Assembly (NCBI GenBank): GCA_904397835.1 | Contig: CAJFOV010000022.1 | Coordinates: forward strand, 1-64,000 | Length of the DNA stretch: 64,000 nt | From: Candidatus Aristotella avistercoris | GTDB taxonomy: Bacteria > Bacillota > Clostridia > Oscillospirales > Ruminococcaceae | Reading direction: 5' to 3' | Shown here: positions 44,381 through 53,017 of the stretch, piece after piece | Layout of the letters: every line of letters starts with the position of its first letter | How positions within the stretch are numbered: the first letter of the stretch is position 1 | Position numbers and translations under genes: made by a program | Notes under the pieces: generated by a model | What the model saw: only the letters and a program-made list of their open reading frames with translations | The model's database searches: none | Told to the model about the DNA's origin: nothing

Positions 44381-44799
44381 CGGGAACTCCCCCTCTCTGA
44401 AATCAAAATATACTGTATCATATCACATCGAGAGGGAAAAGTAAAGAAATTTTACACTTCAAATTATTTGAAGTACATAGTAATTTGTTGTAGATCCAAA
44501 ATAAGAAACCTGTGGGCGGTCCTCCGATGAGCAGGTCGTCTAAATTTGATGATGGATCGAAATTTTGGGATGGATCCCTTTGATCCCCAATCGGGAGGAG
44601 CGCAATCAAAAGGCAGCCAGGATATGGGGCACGGCAGACCCGCAAGAAATGGTGCGCGTGCCAGAGATGGAGCAGGAGATCGTTGATCTTTACAATGAAA
44701 AAACTGGAGAAGTTCAGGGCCGTTGGCAAGACACCATACATATTTGCAGCAGATGCTGGAAAACTAGGGACAGAATTCAATGTGAAAAGGGGTACCAAC
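44381..44799. other. Intergenic region between marR and spoVAC
   Basis: 419 bp. The left 120 bp are AT-rich and should hold the minus-strand marR promoter. On the right, the spoVAC frame is open for 39 codons before its start with sequence that reads like protein (KTPYIFAADAGKLGTEF), and another frame upstream reads PQEMVRVPEMEQEIVDLY; these may be remnants of an older gene. A forespore (sigma-G) promoter is expected for spoVA but none was convincing. Confidence 0.4.
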
Positions 44800-45243
44800 A
44801 TGCAAAAAATGACGCCCACAGAATATGGGGAGCTGGTGAAAAAGGCCTCCCCCAACTCCCGCAGCTACCGCACCATTCCCATGGCCTTCCTGGTGGGGGG
44901 CTTCATCTGCGCCCTGGGCGAGGGGCTGCGGACCCTCTACCTCTCCTGGGGACTGCAGGAGGATGTGGCCGGGGGCCTGGTTTCGGTGACGCTGATCTTT
45001 CTGTCCGTGCTGTGTACGGGGCTCAACCTCTACGACAATCTGGCCAAATATGCGGGGGCGGGCACCCTGGTGCCCATCACCGGGTTCGCCAACGCCGTAG
45101 CCTCCCCCACTCTGGAATTTAAGCAGGAGGGCATGGTCCTGGGCATGGGGGCCAAGATGTTCACCATTGCCGGGCCGGTGATCCTCTATGGCGTCCTGGC
45201 CAGCTTTATTTACGGGGCCATCCTCTGGGTGTTCCGGGGCTAG
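44800..45243 (+). CDS. spoVAC: Stage V sporulation protein AC
   Basis: Spore inner-membrane channel protein for dipicolinic acid uptake and release. The 147-aa product has PTEYGELVKKASPNS at the start, several helices, and the LCTGLNLYDNLAKYAGAGTLVPITGFANAV block. Start 44800 follows AAAAGGGG; the frame is open upstream to 44683. First gene of a compact spoVAC-AD-AE operon. Confidence 0.95.
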   Translation: MQKMTPTEYGELVKKASPNSRSYRTIPMAFLVGGFICALGEGLRTLYLSWGLQEDVAGGLVSVTLIFLSVLCTGLNLYDNLAKYAGAGTLVPITGFANAVASPTLEFKQEGMVLGMGAKMFTIAGPVILYGVLASFIYGAILWVFRG

Positions 45244-45260
45244 AGGGGAGGGAGCGAACA

Positions 45261-46283
45261 ATGGCAAAGCGGCAGGGCAAACAGACCATCCGCCTGGAGA
45301 GACCCGTCTCCATCCTCAGCTATGCCTCCACCGTGGGAAAGAAGGAGTCCGAGGGCCCCCTGGCGCCCTACTTTGACGTCACCAGCCAGGACAATTTCTT
45401 TGGCCAAAAGACCTGGGAAAAGGCGGAGAGCGAGATCCAGCGCAGCACCCTGCAGAAGGCCCTGGAGAAGGGGGGCCTGTCCGCCGGGGAGGTGGACATC
45501 GTCTTTGCAGGGGACCTGCTCAACCAGTGCATCGGCTCGGCCTACGGCCTGCGGGAGATGGGCATCCCCTTTGCAGGCCTGTACGGGGCCTGCTCCACCA
45601 TGGCAGAGAGCCTGATTTTGGCCAGTCTCCTGGTGGAGAGCGGGGCGGCGGGCAAGGCGGCAGCCGTCACCTCCTCCCACTTCTGTTCGGCGGAGCGGCA
45701 GTTCCGGTTCCCCCTGGACTACGGGGGCCAACGCACGCCCACCTCCCAGTGGACCGTCACCGGCGGCGGCGCCTGCGTGGTGGGACCCGTTGGGGAGGCG
45801 CCCTATGTCAAGGAGATGGCGATTGGCCTCATTGAAGATCTGGGGGTCAAGGATATGAACAACATGGGCGGCGCTATGGCGCCGGCGGCGGTGAGCACCC
45901 TGTCCCAGTTTTTCACCGATACCAACACCAAACCGGACCAGTACGACCTGATTCTCACCGGGGACCTGGGCCTGGTGGGCAGCGAGCTGCTCAAGCAGCT
46001 TATGGAGCGGGAGGGCCACCCCCTGGGTAGCCGCCACGCCGACTGCGGGCTGCTCATCTTTGACCGGGAACAGCAGCAGGTGGATGCAGGGGCCTCCGGC
46101 TGCGGCTGCAGCGCATCGGTGCTCTGTGGCTATGTGCTGGAGAAGCTCCGCAAGGGGGAGCTCAAGGAGGTTCTCTTTATGGCCACCGGAGCCCTCATGA
46201 GCCCTACCTCCTCCCAGCAGGGGGAAAGTATCCCGGGTATCGCCCACCTGGTCCATCTGTCCAACAGCCCAACTGCACTGTAG
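45261..46283 (+). CDS. spoVAD: Stage V sporulation protein AD
   Basis: Thiolase-fold dipicolinate-binding protein of the spore membrane complex. The 340-aa product has RLERPVSILSYASTVGKKE, FAGDLLNQCIGSAYGLRE, GLYGACSTMAESL, ASVTSSHF-like AAVTSSHFCSAERQFRFPL and GGGACVVG, all typical SpoVAD blocks. It lies 17 bp after spoVAC. Confidence 0.96.
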   Translation: MAKRQGKQTIRLERPVSILSYASTVGKKESEGPLAPYFDVTSQDNFFGQKTWEKAESEIQRSTLQKALEKGGLSAGEVDIVFAGDLLNQCIGSAYGLREMGIPFAGLYGACSTMAESLILASLLVESGAAGKAAAVTSSHFCSAERQFRFPLDYGGQRTPTSQWTVTGGGACVVGPVGEAPYVKEMAIGLIEDLGVKDMNNMGGAMAPAAVSTLSQFFTDTNTKPDQYDLILTGDLGLVGSELLKQLMEREGHPLGSRHADCGLLIFDREQQQVDAGASGCGCSASVLCGYVLEKLRKGELKEVLFMATGALMSPTSSQQGESIPGIAHLVHLSNSPTAL

Positions 46284-46297
46284 AGGGAGGAAGTATC

Positions 46298-46666
46298 ATG
46301 GAACTGATTTTACCCTATCTCAAGGCATTCCTGGTGGGCGGCGCCATCTGCGCTGTGGGCCAGGTTTTGATCGACTACACCAAACTGACCCCCGCCCGGA
46401 TTCTGGTGCTCTTTGTGGTGCTGGGGGTGGCCCTCACAGGCCTCGGGATCTACCAGCCCCTCATTGACTTTGCAGGGGCGGGGGCCACGGTCCCCCTCAC
46501 TGGTTTTGGGTCCCTGCTGGCCAAAGGGGTTCAAAAGGCCGTGGAGGAGCAGGGGGCCTTTGGCATTCTCACCGGCGGACTCACCGCCTCCGCAGCGGGA
46601 ATTTCCGCGGCCATTGTCTTCTCCTGGATCGGGGCCCTGGTCTTCAAATCCGGGGACAAAAGCTGA
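46298..46666 (+). CDS. spoVAE: Stage V sporulation protein AE
   Basis: 122-aa membrane protein paralogous to SpoVAC, completing the minimal Clostridial C-D-E set. It begins YLKAFLVGGAICAVGQVLID and has IDFAGAGATVPLTGFGSLLAKGV and a C-terminal GLTASAAGISAAIVFSWIGAL helix. AGGGAGG ribosome site, 14 bp after spoVAD. Confidence 0.95.
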   Translation: MELILPYLKAFLVGGAICAVGQVLIDYTKLTPARILVLFVVLGVALTGLGIYQPLIDFAGAGATVPLTGFGSLLAKGVQKAVEEQGAFGILTGGLTASAAGISAAIVFSWIGALVFKSGDKS

Positions 46667-46712
46667 CTGGGAATGCCGCCTTTTCATGGAACAGTCACAT
46701 TTTTCAAATCAA

Positions 46713-46748
46713 AAAACCGGTTCACAGGGCCCTCTGTGAACCGGTTTT
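46713..46748. terminator. Bidirectional terminator between spoVAE and nrdG
   Basis: Perfect 15-bp stem AAAACCGGTTCACAG / CTGTGAACCGGTTTT, loop GGCCCT. It serves both convergent operons. Confidence 0.9.
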
Positions 46749-46758
46749 GATCTGTTGT

Positions 46759-47274
46759 TCAGTTGTAGATGCCGTGCCAGCGGGGGGCATCCACCTCCAC
46801 CGCCCGGCCGGCGGCCAGGCTCTTGGGCACATCCAAAATCCGCTGGTTGCGGCTGCCCCGGAACACCAGCTCCAGGCTCCGCTCCGCCAGCAGAAAGGGC
46901 CCGTCAATGAGAACGTCCAACTGGGAGAGCAGCGCCCGCTGGTCCGCGGTGCCCTCCAGCAGTTCCTCAAAGGTGTAGCCGGAGTAGCTGGCCACCTCGT
47001 ACCCCCGGTCCTTCAGGAGCTTTGCCAGGGTGGCAAACCCCTTGGCCTGGGAGAAGGGCTCTCCGCCGGAGAAGGTCACGCCCCGGGCCAGCGGATTGCT
47101 CTGCACCAGGTGCAGCAGCGCTTCCTCCTCCATGGGGGTCCCTCCCTCAAAGGGCCAGGTCTCCGGGTTGTGGCAGCCGGGGCAGTGGTGGGGGCATCCC
47201 TGGCAGAAGATGGCCACCCGGATGCCGGGGCCATCTACAATGCTGTCCCCCACAACCCCTGCAATGTTAAGCAT
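46759..47274 (-). CDS. nrdG: Anaerobic ribonucleotide reductase activating protein
   Basis: Radical SAM enzyme that makes the glycyl radical on NrdD. The 171-aa product begins MLNIAGVVGDSIVDGPGIR, has the cluster motif CQGCPHHCPGC and the SAM block VTFSGGEPFSQA. Its start overlaps the end of the 53-aa glycyl-radical-like ORF by 8 nt, so these two are translationally coupled. Confidence 0.96.
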   Translation of the reverse strand: MLNIAGVVGDSIVDGPGIRVAIFCQGCPHHCPGCHNPETWPFEGGTPMEEEALLHLVQSNPLARGVTFSGGEPFSQAKGFATLAKLLKDRGYEVASYSGYTFEELLEGTADQRALLSQLDVLIDGPFLLAERSLELVFRGSRNQRILDVPKSLAAGRAVEVDAPRWHGIYN

Positions 47275-47428
47275 TGGGGCCCAGACCGTGCTTCACCCGG
47301 TCGTGCTCCTCCGCCTTCTTGGCGTCGTTCCACTTGTCCATGGTGCCCACCAGGTAGCCGGTGATGCGGCGGATGCGCTCAAAGGGGACGTCTTTGCCTA
47401 CAACGGATTGTCTCTGCATAGCAGCCAT
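47267..47428 (-). CDS. 53-aa NrdD C-terminal module, separately encoded
   Basis: A short gene with its own AGGAGG, between nrdD and nrdG. The product contains FERIRRITGYLVGTMDKW and EEHDRVKHG, which match the extreme C terminus of normal NrdD proteins (R-x-x-GY-L with the radical glycine, here G24, and the closing RVKH). The large nrdD ORF lacks this end. The 66-bp gap with a ribosome site shows a true gene split and not a single frameshift. It likely acts with NrdD as a detachable glycyl-radical segment, comparable in idea to YfiD/GrcA and pyruvate formate-lyase. Confidence 0.75.
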   Translation of the reverse strand: MAAMQRQSVVGKDVPFERIRRITGYLVGTMDKWNDAKKAEEHDRVKHGLGPNA

Positions 47429-47494
47429 ATTTTGTTCCTCCTGTTCTGGTTCTCATTGGAAGGTTCCTTCCATTCTTTGCAGTTGCGGTGGACC

Positions 47495-49786
47495 CTATTC
47501 ACACCCGCAGAAGGTGGGCACCCCGCCGGGATACATCTTGCGCAGTTCCCGCAGCTTTGCCTCGCTGATGGGTTCCCCCTCCCGGCGGCCGCAGCGGGGG
47601 CACACGTCGCCGATGACGCCCACATAGCCGCAGACCGGATCCCGGTCCACCGGGTGGTTGATGCTGCCGTAGCCGATGCCCGCATCGTGCATACAGCGCA
47701 CCACACTCTCAAAGGCCTCCACATTGTTGGCCGTGTCCCCGTCCAGCTCCACATAGCTGATGTGGCCGGCGTTGGTCAGGGCGTGGTAGGGGGCCTCAAT
47801 TTGAATCTTGTCAAAGGCGGAGATGGGATACCACACCGGCACGTGGAAGCTGTTGGTGTAGTACTCCCGGTCGGTGACGCCGGGGATCTTGCCGTAGCGC
47901 TTCTGATCCATGCGTACAAACCGGCCGGAGAGGCCCTCCGCCGGGGTGGCCAGCAGGGTGAAGTTCATCCGCATGGCCTGGCTCTTGCGGTCGCAGTACT
48001 CCCGCATGTGGCGGACAATGGCAAGGCCCTTCTCCTGCATCTCCTTGGACTCCCCGTGGTGGTGGCCGTAGAGGCTGGTGAGGGTCTCTGCAAGGCCGAT
48101 GAAGCCGATGGAGAGGGTGCCGTGCTTGAGCACCTCCCGCACAGTGTCATTGGGCCCCAGCTTGTCGGAATCCAGCCAGACCCCCTGGCCCATGAGGAAG
48201 GGGAAGTTGTACACATGCTTCTCCGCCTGGATCTCGAACCGGTCCAGCAGCTGCTTGGCCACCAGGTCCATCATCTGGTCCAGCTTTTTATAGAAGAGGG
48301 CCTCGTCCCCGTGGCTCTCAATGGCCAGGCGGGGCAGATTGATGGAGGTGAAGCTCAAATTGCCGCGGCTGAAGCTGATCTGCCGGTCCGGGTCGTAGAC
48401 ATTGCCCATGACCCGGGTGCGGCAGCCCATGGTGGCCACCTCCGTCTCCGGGTGTCCGGGCTTGTAGTATTGCAGGTTAAAGGGGCTGTCCAAAAAGACG
48501 TAGTTGGGGAACAGCCGCTTGGCGCTCACCTTGCAGGAAAGCTTGAACAGGTCGTAGTTGGGATCCCCCTCGTTGTAGTTGACCCCCTCCTTGACCTTGA
48601 AGATGTGGATGGGGAAGATGCAGGTCTCCCCGTGGCCCAGGCCCGCGTCGGTGGCCATGAGGATGTTGCGGATGACCATGCGGCCCTCTGGGGAGGTGTC
48701 GGTCCCATAGTTGATGGAACTGAAGGGGGTTTGGGCGCCGGCCCGGCTGTGCATGGTGTTCAGGTTGTGGACAAACCCCTCCATGGCCTGGTAGGTGGCC
48801 CGGTCGGTCTCTCTGGTGGCCCGGCGGCGGACGGTGGCAACCAGGTGCTGGGCCCGCTCGGGGGCAAAGCCATACTGCTCCGCCAGCAGTTTGGCCAGGC
48901 GGCCGTCAAATTCTGCCACATCGGTCTCCAGGCGGGGACCGTCGCCCACAGCGGTCTTGACCTGGTCCACCAGAGCCTTCACCGTGTCCTCCTGGCTCTC
49001 CTGGTCCAGCAGGTCCTCCACCGACTCGGTGAGCTTGCGGGTGTAGGACTTGCGGAAGGTCTTGGCCACCCCCAGCGCCATACCGTAGTCAAAGTTGGGG
49101 ATGCTCTGGCCGCCGTGCTGGTCGTTCTGGTTGGACTGGATGGCGATGGCCGCCAGGGCCGCATAGCTGGCGATGCCCTGGGGCTCCCGCAGGAAGCCGT
49201 GGCCGGTGGAAAAACCACCCTTGAAGAGCTTGATGATGTCGATTTGGCAGCAGGTGGTGGTCAGGGAGTAGAAGTCAAAGTCGTGGATGTGGATGTCCCC
49301 CTCCCGGTGGGCCTTGGCCTGCTCCGGAGTCAAGAGATAGGCCTCGTTGTAGGCCTTGGCGCCGGCGGTGCCAATCTGGAGCATGCTGCCCATGGCGGTG
49401 TTGCCGTCGATGTTGGCATTGTCCCGCTTCATGTCGCTCTGCCGGGCGTCCACGTTGGTGATCTCATCGATGGTGCGCATGAGGCTGGTGTTGGCCTCCC
49501 GGATGCGGGTGCGGTTGGCCCGGTAGAGGATGTAGGCCTTGGCGGTGGTCTCATACCCCTCCTTCATGAGCTCGTACTCCACCGCATCCTGGATCTGCTC
49601 GATGCGGGGGGGCTCCCCGTCCATGGTCTGCTCCTCCAGCTTTGCATGGACGGCGTTGGCGATCTTGGCCGCATCGCTGGCATTGCCCTCGCCGGTGGCA
49701 TCCAGGGCCTTGAGGATGGCGCCGGCAATCTTGCTCTCATCGTACAAAACGATGCGGCCGTCGCGCTTCATGACACTGTGAATCAT
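47495..49786 (-). CDS. nrdD: Anaerobic ribonucleoside-triphosphate reductase, large chain
   Basis: Class III ribonucleotide reductase making dNTPs without oxygen. The 763-aa product has an N-terminal ATP-cone (VMKRDGRIVLYDESKIAGAI, residues 5-90), the barrel with GDIHIHDFDFY, GGFSTGHGFLREP, TPFSSINYGTD, GETCIFPIHIFK, and a C-terminal Cys-rich zinc region (VCGYVGVIGDVCPRCG..FCGC). The usual final RxxGYL..RVKH segment is absent and is encoded by the next small gene. Preceded by a promoter with tandem NrdR boxes. Confidence 0.95.
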   Translation of the reverse strand: MIHSVMKRDGRIVLYDESKIAGAILKALDATGEGNASDAAKIANAVHAKLEEQTMDGEPPRIEQIQDAVEYELMKEGYETTAKAYILYRANRTRIREANTSLMRTIDEITNVDARQSDMKRDNANIDGNTAMGSMLQIGTAGAKAYNEAYLLTPEQAKAHREGDIHIHDFDFYSLTTTCCQIDIIKLFKGGFSTGHGFLREPQGIASYAALAAIAIQSNQNDQHGGQSIPNFDYGMALGVAKTFRKSYTRKLTESVEDLLDQESQEDTVKALVDQVKTAVGDGPRLETDVAEFDGRLAKLLAEQYGFAPERAQHLVATVRRRATRETDRATYQAMEGFVHNLNTMHSRAGAQTPFSSINYGTDTSPEGRMVIRNILMATDAGLGHGETCIFPIHIFKVKEGVNYNEGDPNYDLFKLSCKVSAKRLFPNYVFLDSPFNLQYYKPGHPETEVATMGCRTRVMGNVYDPDRQISFSRGNLSFTSINLPRLAIESHGDEALFYKKLDQMMDLVAKQLLDRFEIQAEKHVYNFPFLMGQGVWLDSDKLGPNDTVREVLKHGTLSIGFIGLAETLTSLYGHHHGESKEMQEKGLAIVRHMREYCDRKSQAMRMNFTLLATPAEGLSGRFVRMDQKRYGKIPGVTDREYYTNSFHVPVWYPISAFDKIQIEAPYHALTNAGHISYVELDGDTANNVEAFESVVRCMHDAGIGYGSINHPVDRDPVCGYVGVIGDVCPRCGRREGEPISEAKLRELRKMYPGGVPTFCGCE

Positions 49787-50008
49787 AGCTTCTTCTCCAT
49801 TCTGTGTAATTTATGGAATCTCGTAACAAGGTAATTTCTTGGGATCGGGAGACATTCCACTGCACCAAAGGGAACAGAGGGGGCAAAGGGGATGGCAGCC
49901 GCCCTCAGCCATCTGAGATCCGCAGAAAAGCGGCCGCAAAGCCGCCAAATTCATGGGAAGGATCCCTCTGCCATAACCGCGGCCTGTGAAGGACTTACCT
50001 GGGACAAG

Positions 50009-50056
50009 ACACTAGATATACAAAATGCACTCCTATTATCACACTATATATAGTAT
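50009..50056. promoter_or_regulatory. Tandem NrdR boxes upstream of nrdD
   Basis: ACACTATATATAGTAT (50041-50056) is a near-perfect NrdR box; ACACTAGATATACAAA (50009-50024) is a second, weaker one. They are 32 bp apart start to start, three helical turns, the known NrdR layout. The first fits exactly between the -35 and -10. NrdR itself is not in this window. Confidence 0.85.
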
Positions 50057-50063
50057 AAGTCAA
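50035..50063 (-). promoter_or_regulatory. Promoter of nrdD
   Basis: Minus strand TTGACT (50058-50063), 17-bp spacer, GATAAT (50035-50040). The leader to nrdD is about 240 nt; no riboswitch was recognised in it. Confidence 0.78.
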
Positions 50064-50318
50064 GGCGATAGCCCAAAAAAGAGAGACGAGAAAAGCGGTG
50101 AAATTTTGTTTGGTTTGCATACTGTTTTTTCCCTTACAGTATGCTGCTTCGAGAAAATGCCCCAATTTGGTATATTTTTGGTTTTCTTATCCCAAGAGTA
50201 AAGGGGAAACCTGGAAGAAAAGGGGGCAGCAGTGCGGCATGCACATAAAAAAGAGAATCGCCCCATGGACCCAGGCGCAGGAGGGGAGGGAGGCCCCGCT
50301 CGGGATTTTCTGGCAAAC
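50064..50318. other. Intergenic region between the nrdD promoter and rpsT terminator
   Basis: About 255 bp, no gene. One 8-bp inverted repeat GCATACTG (50117-50124) / CAGTATGC (50137-50144) encloses a T-rich loop; purpose unknown. Confidence 0.4.
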
Positions 50319-50351
50319 AAAAAACAGCCTCACAACGGTGGGGCTGTTTTT
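50319..50351 (-). terminator. Terminator after rpsT
   Basis: On the minus strand AAAAACAGCC and GGCTGTTTTTT close a stem that also pairs CAC with GTG, tetraloop CGTT, ending in a T run. Confidence 0.82.
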
Positions 50352-50373
50352 GCCAGAGACAATATCACACAGC

Positions 50374-50637
50374 TTAGGCCTTGGCGGCGTTGAGCTTGCG
50401 GGCCAGGCTGGCCTTCTTTCTGGAAGCTGTGTTTTTAGGAAGAACCCCCTTGGCGCACGCCTGATCCACCTTCTTGATGGCCAGGGTCACCGCGGCCTCC
50501 ATGTTGTCAGCTTTGCTGGCAACCGCAGCATCGGCCTGCTTGAGGACAGTCTTCAGATTGGAGCGAATCATCTTGTTGCGGAGCGTCTTGGTGGAAGAAA
50601 CCAGCACTCTCTTCTTCGCGGATTTAATGTTTGGCAT
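50374..50637 (-). CDS. rpsT: 30S ribosomal protein S20
   Basis: Small-subunit protein binding 16S rRNA. 87 aa, rich in Lys and Ala, with MPNIKSAKKRVLVSSTKTLRN at the start and NTASRKKASLARKLNAAKA at the end. Start 50637 follows AAGGAGGTG. Single-gene unit, divergent from gpr, the conserved Firmicute neighbour. Confidence 0.97.
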   Translation of the reverse strand: MPNIKSAKKRVLVSSTKTLRNKMIRSNLKTVLKQADAAVASKADNMEAAVTLAIKKVDQACAKGVLPKNTASRKKASLARKLNAAKA

Positions 50638-50673
50638 TGTGACACCTCCTTCACCCATTTGACAGTACAGTTC

Positions 50674-50702
50674 ATCATACCATTCCTCTCCAAAAAAAGC
50701 AA
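50674..50702 (-). promoter_or_regulatory. Promoter of rpsT
   Basis: Minus strand TTGCTT (50697-50702), 17-bp spacer, TATGAT (50674-50679) with an extended TGG. Confidence 0.7.
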
Positions 50703-50784
50703 TGGTATGAAAGGAAAAAATCGCGAAAAAATAACATCGGAACTGCACAAAACAACAAATGTGGACTGAGAGGGAACACATTCT

Positions 50785-50814
50785 GTATGTCCAAGGCCAT
50801 TCCTCCCTATACTA
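50785..50814 (+). promoter_or_regulatory. Candidate forespore (sigma-F/G) promoter of gpr
   Basis: GTATG (50785-50789) and TATACTA (50808-50814), 18 bp apart, resemble the sigma-G boxes (GNATR and CATNNTA). The match is partial; gpr is sigma-F/G controlled in Bacillus. Confidence 0.4.
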
Positions 50815-50869
50815 TACTACAAAACCGCCGGTGACACAAGAGCAAACCGGAAAAAAGAGGGGGCTTTTT

Positions 50870-51730
50870 ATGAACTTTCGCAGCGACCTGGCCCTGGAGC
50901 AGGCGGATCAATGGGGGGCGGATCTCCCCCAGGGTATCCAACAGGAACAGCGCCAGGTGGGCAATGTACAGATTGACCACATCCGCGTGACGGACCAACA
51001 GGGGGCCGCCCTGCTGCAAAAGCCGATGGGCAGTTACATCACCGCCACCCTGCCCCCCTTTGGAGAGCATGCGGAGCTCTCCCAGGAGGAGCTTCAGGCG
51101 TTGGCGGGGGAGCTGCAGCAGCTGCTGCCCCGGGAGGGCCTGGTGCTGGTGGTGGGGCTGGGGAACCGGCACATGACACCGGATGCCCTGGGCCCCCTGG
51201 CGGCGGACGGGGTGCTGGCCACCCGCCACATTCAGGGGGAGCTGGCCAAGGCCACCGGCCTGGATCAGCTCCGGCCGGTGGCAGTGCTCTCCCCGGGGGT
51301 GCTGGGCCAGACGGGGGTGGAGTCGGCAGAGATCATCGCCTCCATGGCGCAGGAACTGAAGCCCGCGGCGGTGATTGCCATGGACGCCCTGGCGGCAAGG
51401 AATCCCCACCGGCTGGGCTGCGCCATCCAGATGGCCGATTCTGGGATCGCCCCAGGCTCCGGCGTGCTCAACCGCCGCCGGGAGCTCTCCCGGCAGACCC
51501 TCGGGGTGCCGGTGGTTTCCATGGGGGTCCCCACCGTCATCGATGTCCCCACCCTGCTGGCGGACCACCAGGTGCAGGGGGAGCTGCCCCAGCGGCTGCA
51601 GACCCTCATGGTCACCCCACGGGAGGTGGATCTCATGATCCAGCGCTCCGCCAGAGCCCTCTCCCTGGTGGTCAACCGGGCCCTGCAGCCGGATGTCCCC
51701 CTGGAGGATCTGGCCTACCTCACCAGCTGA
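50870..51730 (+). CDS. gpr: GPR spore endopeptidase
   Basis: Protease that starts degradation of small acid-soluble proteins at germination. The 286-aa product shows FRSDLALEQ (the propeptide and cleavage region), VVGLGNRHMTPDALGP, SPGVLGQTGVESAEII, AMDALAARNPHRLG and GVPVVSMGVPTVIDVPTL. It is shorter than the Bacillus protein. Start 50870 follows AGAGGGGG. spoIIP follows, the usual gpr-spoIIP pair. Confidence 0.94.
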   Translation: MNFRSDLALEQADQWGADLPQGIQQEQRQVGNVQIDHIRVTDQQGAALLQKPMGSYITATLPPFGEHAELSQEELQALAGELQQLLPREGLVLVVGLGNRHMTPDALGPLAADGVLATRHIQGELAKATGLDQLRPVAVLSPGVLGQTGVESAEIIASMAQELKPAAVIAMDALAARNPHRLGCAIQMADSGIAPGSGVLNRRRELSRQTLGVPVVSMGVPTVIDVPTLLADHQVQGELPQRLQTLMVTPREVDLMIQRSARALSLVVNRALQPDVPLEDLAYLTS

Positions 51731-51835
51731 GGACGAGGCATAAACCTGCCGCTGGCCGAATATGCTGTATGGTAACATCTCGGGAGGAGCGGGACAAAGC
51801 CTCCCGAAGGATGACAAGAGCCGGAGGTGGGGATT

Positions 51836-52984
51836 GTGCAGGTGAGAAGGCGTCCCAGACAGAGGAGAACCAGTTTTCGAAGGGCGGGGATGCTCCTGGC
51901 GGCCCTGGCCCTGGTGGGCACCACCGGGCGGTACTGGATGCCCCTGATCTATGCCCTGGGGGAACAGGCGGCGGTACTGTCTGTGGCAGTCAATGATCCA
52001 CAGGCGGGGCTGGCTCTGTTGGAGGACCGGTTTGCAGGGGACCTCTATGACCCTGAGGAGGAGGAACGGGAGCCCGAGCCGGAGGAGGCCATCCCCTTTG
52101 AGCCGTCAGAGGGGGAATCCTCATCTGCCCCTGAGGCCGACCAGCCGGCGCCGGATGACCCGGCCAACGCCCCAGAGATCCCGGCGGAGTACCAGGGGCC
52201 GGTGGTGGAGGAGATCATCACTGGCGGCGGGAGCACCACCTTCTCCTATGGGGAGGCGCTCATCAAAAACGCCACCAACCTGAGCAACGAGGAGGTCCTG
52301 GCCAAGCTCAACGAGCCCTGGGAGCTCACCCTCCCCGATGACGACAGCCCCAAGGTTTTGATCTTCCACACCCACGCCACCGAGGCCTTTGAGACCTACG
52401 ACCAGCTGATCTATGACACCCGCTCCAACTGGCGCAGCCAGGACAACAGCCTGAACGCCGTGGCCGTGGGCCAGGTGCTGGCGGATGTCCTCAATGAAAA
52501 GGGGATTCCCACCATCCATGACACCACCCAGCACGACTACCCCTCCTACAACGGCTCCTACCAGCGCAGCAAGGAGACCATCCAGCGCTATCTGGAGAAG
52601 TACCCCTCCATCCAGGTGGTCATCGACATCCACCGGGACGCCATCCAGCGGGGGGACACCCTGGTGCGGCCGGTGGTGGAGATCGACGGAAAAAAGGCGG
52701 CCCAGCTCATGATCATCTCCGGCTGTGACGACGGCACCATGAATATGCCCAACTGGGACCAAAATCTGCACTTTGCCGGCCATCTGGCGGATCAGCTCTG
52801 CCAGGACTACCCCCAGCTGAGCCGCCCGGTGCTCTTTGACTACCGGGAATACAACTTTGCCGCAACCCCCAGCTCCCTGCTCATTGAGGTGGGCAGCCAC
52901 GGCAACACCCTGGAGCAGGTGAAATATACCGCCCAGCTGCTGGGCAACTCCCTGGCCAAAGTGCTCCAGTCGGTGACGCAGTGA
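51836..52984 (+). CDS. spoIIP: Stage II sporulation protein P (SpoIIP)
   Basis: Cell-wall amidase and endopeptidase of the engulfment machine. The 382-aa product has a basic start and one signal-anchor helix (MLLAALALVGTTGRYWMPLIYAL), an acidic Glu/Pro linker, and a C-terminal zinc amidase domain (LIFHTHATEAFETYD, VVIDIHRDAIQRG, LLIEVGSHGNTLEQ). GTG start 51836 follows GGAGG by 7 bp; other GTG codons nearby are possible. Confidence 0.93.
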   Translation: MQVRRRPRQRRTSFRRAGMLLAALALVGTTGRYWMPLIYALGEQAAVLSVAVNDPQAGLALLEDRFAGDLYDPEEEEREPEPEEAIPFEPSEGESSSAPEADQPAPDDPANAPEIPAEYQGPVVEEIITGGGSTTFSYGEALIKNATNLSNEEVLAKLNEPWELTLPDDDSPKVLIFHTHATEAFETYDQLIYDTRSNWRSQDNSLNAVAVGQVLADVLNEKGIPTIHDTTQHDYPSYNGSYQRSKETIQRYLEKYPSIQVVIDIHRDAIQRGDTLVRPVVEIDGKKAAQLMIISGCDDGTMNMPNWDQNLHFAGHLADQLCQDYPQLSRPVLFDYREYNFAATPSSLLIEVGSHGNTLEQVKYTAQLLGNSLAKVLQSVTQ

Positions 52985-53017
52985 CACCTGGCCCACCAAG
53001 CAAAGGAAGTGAAAAGA

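Noticed and set aside
47429..47494. A simple frameshift joining nrdD to the 53-aa ORF
   Set aside because: 66 bp separate them and include a clean AGGAGG site; the large chain also has its own Cys-rich ending, so two genes are the better reading.
47030..49834. Open frame of over 900 codons on the plus strand
   Set aside because: Antisense to nrdD and nrdG, with no family features.
50117..50144. Inverted repeat GCATACTG/CAGTATGC as a terminator
   Set aside because: The T-run is in the loop, not after the stem, and no gene ends just before it on either strand.
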